Of a stretch of 64,000 bases of DNA, positions 57,103 through 64,000 are shown in pieces. This DNA is from Streptomyces rishiriensis (GTDB lineage: Bacteria > Actinomycetota > Actinomycetes > Streptomycetales > Streptomycetaceae), in NCBI RefSeq assembly GCF_030815485.1, contig NZ_JAUSWV010000002.1, positions 558,001 to 622,000 on the forward strand, in the 5' to 3' direction. The notes under the pieces were generated by a model, which saw only the letters and a list, made by a program, of their open reading frames with translations, had not been told where the DNA came from and made no database searches. The position numbers were made by a program, and so were the translations under genes. The stretch's first letter is position 1, and every line of letters starts with the position of its first letter.

Positions 57103-58284
57103 ATGAGACGCAGAAGGTTCAAGCACGTCTGTCTGGCCGCGCTCCTGACGCTGGCCGGGCTCGGTGGCGCGGGCACGGTTCCCGCGGTGGCGAGCGGGGG
57201 CGGCGCCCCGGCCGGCTCCTCCCCGTCGGCCGCCGACGCCGCGCCCGCCTCCACCGCACTGCTCGACGCCATGCGGCGGGAGTTCGGGCTCACCGAGGAG
57301 CAGGCGGTGGCCCGGCTCGACGCCGAACGGGACGCCACCGCGCTCGAACCGAGGGCGCGCCGCACCGCGGGGACCGCGTACGCCGGGTCCTGGTTCGACG
57401 CCGTCGGCGGCCGCCTGACGGTGGCCGTCACCTCGCGGAGTTCGCAGGCCACGCGTGCGGCGCTGCGCGCCGAGGGAGCCGGTGTCCGGGTCGTCGAGCA
57501 CAGCGCACGGGTGCTGGACGCGGCGAAGTCACGCATCGACCGGCTCCCCGCCCCCTCGGCGGTGGGTGGTTGGCACGTCGACCCGGCCGCGAACACCGTG
57601 GTGGTCACCGTCGTCCGCGACAAGACCTCCGACAACGATGTCCAGCGGTTCCTGGCGCAGGCCCGTGCCGCCGGACCCGTGACCGTCGAGACGGTCGCTG
57701 CGGCCCCGCGCACCTTCGCGGCGGGCACGGTCGGCGGCGACCCCTACTACACGGGCAACGTCCGCTGCTCGATCGGCTTCTCGGTCCACGGCGGGTTCGT
57801 CACCGCCGGTCACTGCGGCCAGGCCGGTGCGGGTGTCCGGGGCTGGGACGGCTCGTACATCGGCAACTTCCAGGGCTCCTCGTTCCCCGACAACGACTAC
57901 GCCTGGGTCAACGTGGGCAGCGGCTGGTGGACGGTGCCGGTCGTGCTCGGCTGGGGCACGGTCTCCGACCAGCTGGTGCGCGGCTCGGCCGAGGCGCCGG
58001 TGGGCGCCTCCGTCTGCCGCTCCGGGTCGACCACACACTGGCACTGCGGCACGGTCCTGGCGAAGAACGAGACCGTCAACTACAGCCAGGGGGCGGTGCA
58101 CCAGATGACGAAGACGAGCGTCTGCGCCGAAGGAGGCGACTCCGGCGGCTCGTTCATCAGCGGTGACCAGGCCCAGGGCGTCACCTCCGGCGGCTGGGGC
58201 AACTGCAGCGGCGGCGGCGAGACGTGGTTCCAGCCGGTGAACGAGATCCTCAACCGCTACGGGCTCACCCTCCACACCTCCTGA
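57103..58284 (+). CDS. Secreted S1 protease with alpha-lytic-type pro-domain (streptogrisin family)
   Basis: 393-residue pre-pro-protease. Signal peptide about 1-30 (Arg-rich, then LAALLTLAGLGG), a pro-region about 45-206 with the alpha-lytic-protease pro-domain look, and a mature trypsin-fold domain from about 207. Catalytic triad His237 (TAGHC), Asp265 (DNDYA) and Ser347 (GGDSGGS). Cys pairs at 222/238, 305/315 and 341/368 would form disulfides, as in streptogrisins. ATG 57103 follows GGAACGACGAAGGG. Followed by a hairpin; probably controlled by one of the upstream boxes. Confidence 0.93.
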   Translation: MRRRRFKHVCLAALLTLAGLGGAGTVPAVASGGGAPAGSSPSAADAAPASTALLDAMRREFGLTEEQAVARLDAERDATALEPRARRTAGTAYAGSWFDAVGGRLTVAVTSRSSQATRAALRAEGAGVRVVEHSARVLDAAKSRIDRLPAPSAVGGWHVDPAANTVVVTVVRDKTSDNDVQRFLAQARAAGPVTVETVAAAPRTFAAGTVGGDPYYTGNVRCSIGFSVHGGFVTAGHCGQAGAGVRGWDGSYIGNFQGSSFPDNDYAWVNVGSGWWTVPVVLGWGTVSDQLVRGSAEAPVGASVCRSGSTTHWHCGTVLAKNETVNYSQGAVHQMTKTSVCAEGGDSGGSFISGDQAQGVTSGGWGNCSGGGETWFQPVNEILNRYGLTLHTS

Positions 58285-58295
58285 CCGCGAGGGAC

Positions 58296-58351
58296 GGCCC
58301 GAGGGGTTCCGTGCGTCCGGCGTACGCCCGGCGTACGGAACCCCTCGGGCC
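58296..58351 (+). terminator. Terminator after the S1 protease gene
   Basis: GGCCCGAGGGGTTCCGT (58296-58312) pairs perfectly with its complement at 58335-58351; the 22-base loop itself contains a smaller GCCGG-type repeat. It starts 11 bases after the stop. Confidence 0.8.
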
Positions 58352-58490
58352 GCGCGGGCACCGTAGGGACACCCCGCCGGGGGCGGTGGACCCCCGCCTG
58401 GCGAGGGGTCCGACGACCTTTCGGCGTACGGCAGTTGAACACTTCGCGTGCAGCCTGTCCTGCGGTCGGAGCCTCCATACGCTGACGCGC

Positions 58491-61400
58491 GTGCGACATC
58501 AGCGGCAGGCGGGCGACGACCGTCAAGGCAGTGCGCCCGAGCGGTTCCCGCGGGCGACCCGGGTGGCCGGTCGGGGCAGTGGCCCGAACCCCCTGCTGGG
58601 ACTTCAGCAGACCGCGGGCAACGCGGCGACCGTCGCCGCGCTCCACGCGGCCGGCCCGTCCACCACGCGCCGCAGGCCTCCTCAGATTCCGCCCGCGATC
58701 GAGGAGGTGGGGGACGACGCGCTCGAACTCCCGTCCTATCTCCGGGACATGGAGGCGGCGGGACTGTCCACGGCCTGTGGCCTCACCGGCCACGAGTTCG
58801 TCACCACCACGCTGGCCGATGTCGTCGGACGGCGCGACGGGGTCGTCGCCGAGATCGCCGCGGAGCTCGCCGGGCGGCCCGAGTCCTTCTACGGGCGCGG
58901 CCGGGCCTTCGCCGTCACCGGGGTGCGGGGTACGGACCGTTACGACGTCACGGTGAGCGTCTCGCCCGCCGACGACGACCGTCCCGGCGTCTTCTCCGCC
59001 GCGGGCCCCGACGGCGAGAACGCGGCCACCAAGGTCGACGTGCAGCACCACACGGCGGCCACCGTGGCGCAGAGTACGAGCGGATCCGCGTCGAAGGGCG
59101 TGGCGTTCACCGGGTTCGGGCTGGCCCCGGTCGCACCCGGCGTCTGGGCCGGCGGGGCCGCCACCCTCAATGCCCAGCCCTTCCAGTCGTCGCGCGACTC
59201 CCGCACCCAGCGGAACACGGCGGAGCCGCGGGTGCTGCGCAGTGACAAGGGCTCGGTCGAGGTACCGCGCCGGGTCCGCTACAACGTGCGGATCATGAAG
59301 GACGGCGAGCGCTCGCCCCGTAGCGCCGACGGTGCGGGCTCCCTCACCATGCGGGTGCCGGCCGAGCACCTGGTGCCCACGACCGCCGGGCCGGTGCCCC
59401 GTCCGCGTCCGGTGGCCCCCGGGACCGCCCGGGCGGTGTCCCTGGCCGATTCCATGGCCCCGCTCGCCGTCTCGGACCGGGCCGCTCCGCACCAGGGCGG
59501 CGGCGGGCTCTTCGACGCCGTCGCCTCCGCGCTGCACCCGTCCCTGACCTGGCCCGGCGCTCCCGGCCGGGCCCGGTTGTACGAGGCGACCGCCACCGCG
59601 ACCGTGCTGGAGGACCTGCCCCGGCTGCTGCGGGACGGAATCGTCGGCGAGGACCTGACCAGCAGGGACGGCAGCACCACCGGCACCTACCGAATGCGGG
59701 CCGCCATCACCGAACTGGCCCCCGGATGGAGTACCGGCACGACGCAGTTGCGTACCCATCAGCAGTCCCAGCACGCGGTGACGGACACCGCGGGCAAGGG
59801 CCGGGGCGGTGCCTTCGGCGTCGGTCCGGCGGCGGGGTTCGGTGTCCTCGGCAACGCTGCCGCCGTCCGCGGCACCGTCATGCCCGTCGCCGGGGCGCGC
59901 AAGGCACGCTTCAGCGTGGCCGAGCAGACCGTGTCCAGCCGGCAGGGCGCGGAGGTCCGCGGCGAGAAGGTGCTCTACCTGGGCACCGTGCTGTTCACCG
60001 TCGAGGGCACGGGCCCCAGCTCGCCCCTGACCAGGGCGCGGGGCGGCGGCCGCACCGCGCACCACACGATGCGGGTCTGGGTCTCGCTGCGGGCCGACGA
60101 GGCCCGGGAGCTGGGGCTGCCGCTGCCCGAGGGAGTGACGGCCGGCCCGTTCGTCAAGCGTCCGGAACGTGCCGGGCCGGACGCCGGGGGGAAGGGCAAG
60201 GGAAGGGCCACCGCGACCGGGCCCGACCTGGCGGAGGGTGACGAACGGACGGCCGAGGACGCCGCCGCCGAGCGCGATGTGCGGCACCTGCCGTTCGGCG
60301 CGATGGGCTCCAGCGTGGCGATCAGCCGGCTGGACACCGCGCCGATGATGCGGGCCGTGACCCGGCTGTTCGCCACCGACGCCCGGCTCGCCGGGTATCT
60401 TCCCGCCTTCGGCGAGGAGGAGCAGCCGCGTGATCTCGGCCCGGAGGAGGCCGAGGTCCAGCGCCGCAACTACCGCGAGCTGGTGACCGTACTGTCGGAG
60501 ACCAACCTGCGGGTGAACAAGGACCAGTTGCTGTCCACCGGCGTCCGGGTGCGGTTGCGCCGCAAGTCCCGCTTCCACACGCACGACGTGCAGCTGAAGG
60601 TCACCGGCTCGCTGCGGGAGACGGGTCACCTCGGCGAGACCAAGGACTGGCTCGTCCGCAGTCACGCGGGCGTCTCGAGCAACCTCCAGAGCGGACGGGC
60701 CAGTTCGCGCTCGGTCGGCGGGATGGCGCTCGGCCAGTTCCGGCTGGTCCCCGGCGCCCTGACCCTGTCGGCGCGTGCCGAGAAGGGCCGTACGACGACC
60801 CGGCGCGGTCTGGCCGGGCCGACCCTGCGCACCGACGTTCTCACCAACGGGGCGGAGGACGCGAGCGTGTTCGGCGGGGCGCTGAGCCTGAACGTCGACG
60901 TCACCATGACGTCCCGGCAGCGCAAGGCGGCCCGCGCGCTCACCCCCGGCGCGCCGGGCCGGGACGCGCCCGCCGCCGAGCGGGTCGGGACGCTGCCCCT
61001 CGACGCTCAGGACGTCCGTCTGCTCACCCCGACCGCGTTCACCCTGGACGACGACGCCAAGCGGCACCTGGACGAGTCGACCGCCGCGCGCAGGGCGGGC
61101 CACCGTGACACCCGGACGGAGTTCGCGGCGGCGGGCATCGGTGACCTGGCCGCTCTGGCGTCGCGGCAGCTGGGCGGCAGGCGGGGAGTGCGGGACTGGA
61201 CGCTCGTGGAGACCGTGGGTGACGCACAGCCGGTGCGCGACCTGGCCTTCGAGCTGCTGGCGCGCGCCGCCGCCCGCAACAGGGAGGCGCGCGAGGACCG
61301 GGCGCTGGAGACGGAGGGCCTCGCGCCGCGCATCGCGATCGAGGACCGGTTCAGCCCGCAGGCGGTGACGGCGGCGCTGCGGCAGGCGGTCTCGGCCGGC

Positions 61401-63635
61401 TGGGTGGTGCAGAACCTGCGGCACGCGCGGCGGCTGGCCGGGCTGACCGGCGCGGTGGGCACACGGTTCGCGCTGACCGGTGGGCGGGTCGTCCATCAGG
61501 GCACGGGGGCGGGCACCGAGACCTTCGTGCTGGGTGGGCACCAGGTCACCGGGCAGGAGGGCACGAGCAACAGCGTCTCGGTGCAGGGCGGGCTGACGGG
61601 CGCGGAGAACGGCGCCGAGTGGCGTCTCGCCGAGGGCGTGGCGGCCGGCCGGACCCTGGGCAGCGGCGACACGACGGCGTCCACGCTCCTGGGCACCGTC
61701 GAACGCAACGCGCACACCTCCCGCAAGAGCCCCCTCCATCTGGTGCAGTGCGATCTGGTGGTGCGCATGGTCGCCGAGGTCGCGGTGACGGGTGGCGGCC
61801 CCTATGTGGCCCGCGGCGGCCGTACGGTGCCGGCGGCGGTCGCGGTGTGGCTGACCGAGGCTCAGCTGCGGGCGGCGGGGCTGAAGGTACCGGGCGAGCG
61901 GGGGCGCAAGGACGCGGCCTCCGGTTCGGGCACGACGCAGACGGGGACGTCCGGGAAGTCCGCCACCCCCGGCACGTCCTCGCGGCCCGCCGGGACGACC
62001 CGGGCCGGCAAGGCGCCCGAGACGCCGGCGGCCACGTCGGCCTCGGGCGGTGCGGCCAGGAGCGCGCCGCTGCTGCCTCCCGCCCCGGTTCCCGCGCTGG
62101 CCGAGTCGCTGCCGCTCGGCTTCGGCATGATCGAGGACCTGCCCGACTTCGTGCCGCTGCTGGAGGGGATCCGGGGCCGCCTCGGCGCCTCCCTCGCGGA
62201 CGACCTGCTGCCGCGTACCCGTCTGACGGACCGTAACGACAACGTGCAGCGGCTGCTGCGGGTGCTCGACCGGGACGGTTCGGCGGGCCTGTTGTCGAGC
62301 GCGATGGACGGCGGGGTGGGCGTCGAGCTGCTGGACGGCCGCAAGCGGCCCTACCGGGCGCTGTTCCGTATCCGCAGGACCGGGCCGGGCAGCTATGTCG
62401 AGACCGCGTCGGACGGCCGGGACATGGAGTACATCACCTCCGCCGCCGCGCAACGGGCCACCGCCCACGACGAGAGCGACAGCCGGGGCGTCGAGGCGGT
62501 CGTGGCCGGTTCGGGCAAACCCGACGGGGGCGCGGGCCAGTTGAAGAGTGTCGGCGCCGCCGCGGGCCTCGGGCTCGGCACGAGCGACTCACGCCGCTCC
62601 GTGGGCGTCGGACGTGCCCAGTTGGGTGTGAAGACCGTCGCCGAGGCGGCCTCCGCCCCGTCGGCCCGGATGAACGTGCCGATCGAGGCGACCTTGGAGG
62701 TGTTCTCCGGCAACCGCCGGGTCGCCCTCGCCCCGTTGAAGGGCCTCAGCCTGACCCACCGGGTACTGGCCGCGGATCTGCGGGCACTGTCACACCTGGC
62801 CCCGGTGCCGCTGCCGCAGGTCGGTGTGCACGCGGTGGCCGCCGAGGACGCGGAGGCCGACCGGCTGGGTCCCTGGCGTGACTCGGGGGTCCGGCTGCCG
62901 ATGGAGGCCCAGGTCAACGGCTTCCGCGGGACGCCCAGGGTGCAGCAGGCGGTCGACGACGCGGTCCGGCGGGCGGGCGGCGGAGAGCGGTTCCGCACCG
63001 GCGGCGAGGCGGCCTACCACCTGCTGCGCGAGGCCGTCTCCACCGAGTGGCTGATCGCGGCGCTGCCGCTGCTGACCGCCGCGGGCGTGGACCTGCCACC
63101 GGTGCACGCGACCGGCGCGACTGGCCAGGACCTGCGCGCCTCGCTGCACGCCCGGCTGCGCGCCGGCCGGGTGCTGGGCGTGGGCGACAAGATGACCTTC
63201 GAGACGGTCGCGCAGAGCGGGCTCGACGCGCCGCGCCCGGCGGGCACCGACGGCCAGCGGGCCGACGAGCACGGCCGGTCGGCGCGCGGTCTGCTCGGCG
63301 CGGGGGTGCTGAACGCGGACGAGTTCCGGATGAACCAGCTGCTCGGCACCGTGGACGGCTCCGGCAGCGCCACCGCGACCGCCGCCAACGCCGCCGGGTC
63401 GATACCGCTGCACAAGCCCAAGGCGGAGTCGGTGCTGGTGCAGTTCACGCTGGACGTGCGCGCGGTGGCCCAGGTGAACGACCGGGTGCGTTCGGGTCGC
63501 CGCGGGACTGCCGTGCAGGAGGTCACCCTGCCGGATCCGGTGGTCGTCCGGATGCCCGCGCCCGCGGTGCGCCGCATGCTGGCCGACGCGGCGAACGCCG
63601 GGCGTCTGCGGGACCCGGGTGGCCACCTGACCTGA
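58491..63635 (+). CDS. Large repeat-containing protein with LQxTAGNAA motif, unknown function
   Basis: 1714-residue protein with no signal peptide or membrane helix. Residues 33-52 read GPNPLLGLQQTAGNAATVAA, like the LQRxAGNxAV motif found at the N-terminus of many Streptomyces proteins, often next to DUF4157. The rest is beta-rich with Gly/Ala/Thr linkers. Three related modules end in similar strands: V[LV]FTVEG...VWVSLRADEARELGL (about 505-560), LVQCDLVVRM...VWLTEAQLRAAGL (about 1080-1130) and LVQFTLDVRA...VVVRMPAPAVRRML (about 1650-1705). A disordered Thr/Ser/Pro linker lies near 1140-1210. I do not recognise a catalytic domain. Start: GTG 58491, no ribosome-binding site; a TACGCT element seven bases upstream suggests a leaderless message. 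Cargo of a contractile injection system is a guess. Confidence 0.75.
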   Translation: MRHQRQAGDDRQGSAPERFPRATRVAGRGSGPNPLLGLQQTAGNAATVAALHAAGPSTTRRRPPQIPPAIEEVGDDALELPSYLRDMEAAGLSTACGLTGHEFVTTTLADVVGRRDGVVAEIAAELAGRPESFYGRGRAFAVTGVRGTDRYDVTVSVSPADDDRPGVFSAAGPDGENAATKVDVQHHTAATVAQSTSGSASKGVAFTGFGLAPVAPGVWAGGAATLNAQPFQSSRDSRTQRNTAEPRVLRSDKGSVEVPRRVRYNVRIMKDGERSPRSADGAGSLTMRVPAEHLVPTTAGPVPRPRPVAPGTARAVSLADSMAPLAVSDRAAPHQGGGGLFDAVASALHPSLTWPGAPGRARLYEATATATVLEDLPRLLRDGIVGEDLTSRDGSTTGTYRMRAAITELAPGWSTGTTQLRTHQQSQHAVTDTAGKGRGGAFGVGPAAGFGVLGNAAAVRGTVMPVAGARKARFSVAEQTVSSRQGAEVRGEKVLYLGTVLFTVEGTGPSSPLTRARGGGRTAHHTMRVWVSLRADEARELGLPLPEGVTAGPFVKRPERAGPDAGGKGKGRATATGPDLAEGDERTAEDAAAERDVRHLPFGAMGSSVAISRLDTAPMMRAVTRLFATDARLAGYLPAFGEEEQPRDLGPEEAEVQRRNYRELVTVLSETNLRVNKDQLLSTGVRVRLRRKSRFHTHDVQLKVTGSLRETGHLGETKDWLVRSHAGVSSNLQSGRASSRSVGGMALGQFRLVPGALTLSARAEKGRTTTRRGLAGPTLRTDVLTNGAEDASVFGGALSLNVDVTMTSRQRKAARALTPGAPGRDAPAAERVGTLPLDAQDVRLLTPTAFTLDDDAKRHLDESTAARRAGHRDTRTEFAAAGIGDLAALASRQLGGRRGVRDWTLVETVGDAQPVRDLAFELLARAAARNREAREDRALETEGLAPRIAIEDRFSPQAVTAALRQAVSAGWVVQNLRHARRLAGLTGAVGTRFALTGGRVVHQGTGAGTETFVLGGHQVTGQEGTSNSVSVQGGLTGAENGAEWRLAEGVAAGRTLGSGDTTASTLLGTVERNAHTSRKSPLHLVQCDLVVRMVAEVAVTGGGPYVARGGRTVPAAVAVWLTEAQLRAAGLKVPGERGRKDAASGSGTTQTGTSGKSATPGTSSRPAGTTRAGKAPETPAATSASGGAARSAPLLPPAPVPALAESLPLGFGMIEDLPDFVPLLEGIRGRLGASLADDLLPRTRLTDRNDNVQRLLRVLDRDGSAGLLSSAMDGGVGVELLDGRKRPYRALFRIRRTGPGSYVETASDGRDMEYITSAAAQRATAHDESDSRGVEAVVAGSGKPDGGAGQLKSVGAAAGLGLGTSDSRRSVGVGRAQLGVKTVAEAASAPSARMNVPIEATLEVFSGNRRVALAPLKGLSLTHRVLAADLRALSHLAPVPLPQVGVHAVAAEDAEADRLGPWRDSGVRLPMEAQVNGFRGTPRVQQAVDDAVRRAGGGERFRTGGEAAYHLLREAVSTEWLIAALPLLTAAGVDLPPVHATGATGQDLRASLHARLRAGRVLGVGDKMTFETVAQSGLDAPRPAGTDGQRADEHGRSARGLLGAGVLNADEFRMNQLLGTVDGSGSATATAANAAGSIPLHKPKAESVLVQFTLDVRAVAQVNDRVRSGRRGTAVQEVTLPDPVVVRMPAPAVRRMLADAANAGRLRDPGGHLT

Positions 63636-64000
63636 TCCGCCTGTCGCGCCGACACCGCCCCGCCGGACGGTTCGTCCCGCCGGGAAGCTGCCCCCGCCGG
63701 GGAGGAGCCCCTCGCCGCGGAGATGCCCTCCCGCCGGGGGAAGATGCCGGAGCGGAGAGGACGCCGCGGTGCAGCGCCGTCACGCCGAGGCGGAGGGTGC
63801 GCCGCCGGTGTGACGGCCGTTCCGCCGAGGCTCAGGGTGCGCCGCCGGTGTGGCACCGTCCCACCGAGCGCGCAGAAGACACCGCGGTGCAGCGCCGTCC
63901 GCCGAGGCGGAGAGTCGCCGCCGGCATGGCGCCGTCCCGCCGGCCGTGGGGCCGCCGTCCGGGTGGAGAGGCGTCGGCCGCCCTCGCGGGCGTGGCCCGG
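63636..64000. repeat. GC-rich interspersed repeats at the right window edge
   Basis: No gene is supported. Two kinds of repeat alternate. Unit A begins CCGCGGTGCAGCGCCGTC and occurs at about 63760-63781 and 63878-63899 (one difference in 22). Unit B, about 30 bases starting CGCCGAGGC, occurs at 63783-63812, 63823-63852 and, more diverged, 63900-63928. Spacing is irregular, so this is not a CRISPR array. Confidence 0.6.

Noticed and set aside
58257..62468. Very long antisense open frame (about 1400 codons) opposite the large protein
   Set aside because: High GC removes stops on the opposite strand; the plus-strand frame has the expected third-position GC and a plausible start, while the antisense protein is Gly/Arg/Pro-rich without any family look.
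63760..63928. CRISPR array at the right edge
   Set aside because: Repeats are of two kinds, irregularly spaced and partly degenerate; no equal-length unique spacers and no cas genes.

Overview
The window looks like actinobacterial chromosome, most likely Streptomyces. GC is very high with strong third-position GC bias, GTG starts are common, intergenic spaces are short, and the gene families are typical of the genus (streptogrisin-type protease, PknB-like kinase with membrane tail, XRE-MmyB regulator beside an SDR, double-domain betaine permease, ScbR-like TetR). The species cannot be named from the sequence. I see no rRNA, tRNA, insertion sequence, CRISPR array or integrase.

Layout, left to right. 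1-4978 (minus): a three-gene set of GCS2-type carboxylate-amine ligase, N-acetylglutaminylglutamine amidotransferase-like enzyme and S9 peptidase, plausibly a small-peptide or osmolyte pathway. 5454-16903: housekeeping and accessory genes (SDR, two adjacent DUF4139 proteins, a LexA-type repressor, ArsR plus quinone oxidoreductase, Ser/Thr kinase, spore-photoproduct-lyase-like radical SAM protein, secreted I36-like protein). 17161-37503: a contiguous choline and glycine-betaine catabolic block: sarcosine oxidase (soxG, a fused soxD-soxA, soxB), dimethylglycine oxidase, betaine ABC transporter (proX, proW, a frameshifted proV), betaine aldehyde dehydrogenase, purU, a decayed methylenetetrahydrofolate reductase, choline dehydrogenase, an IclR regulator, a Rieske oxygenase with its FAD reductase and Rieske ferredoxin. 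37949-58284: MFS transporter, two TetR regulators, two SDRs, SGNH hydrolase, small hypothetical protein, FUSC protein, P450, XRE regulator, GAPDH, GlxA-type AraC regulator, GH15 hydrolase, DUF2254 protein, cation/proton antiporter and a secreted S1 protease. 58491-63635: one very large protein of unknown function with an N-terminal LQxTAGNAA motif and three related internal modules, followed by GC-rich repeats up to the right edge.

The betaine block forms a coherent route: choline to betaine aldehyde (BetA), to glycine betaine (BetB), to dimethylglycine (Rieske oxygenase with ferredoxin and reductase), to sarcosine (dimethylglycine oxidase), to glycine (SoxBDAG). PurU recycles the one-carbon-loaded folate. 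A 17-bp palindrome, GTTGC-N7-GCAAC, occurs in front of every transcription unit of this block, including the IclR gene itself, and is absent from the other promoters I read; I infer it is the IclR operator.

The best leads for follow-up are that operator regulon, the SoxD-SoxA fusion, the one-base frameshift in proV, the folate reductase remnant, the amide-peptide gene set at the left end and the large repeat-containing protein at the right end. All functional calls come from reading the sequence; no database search was run.
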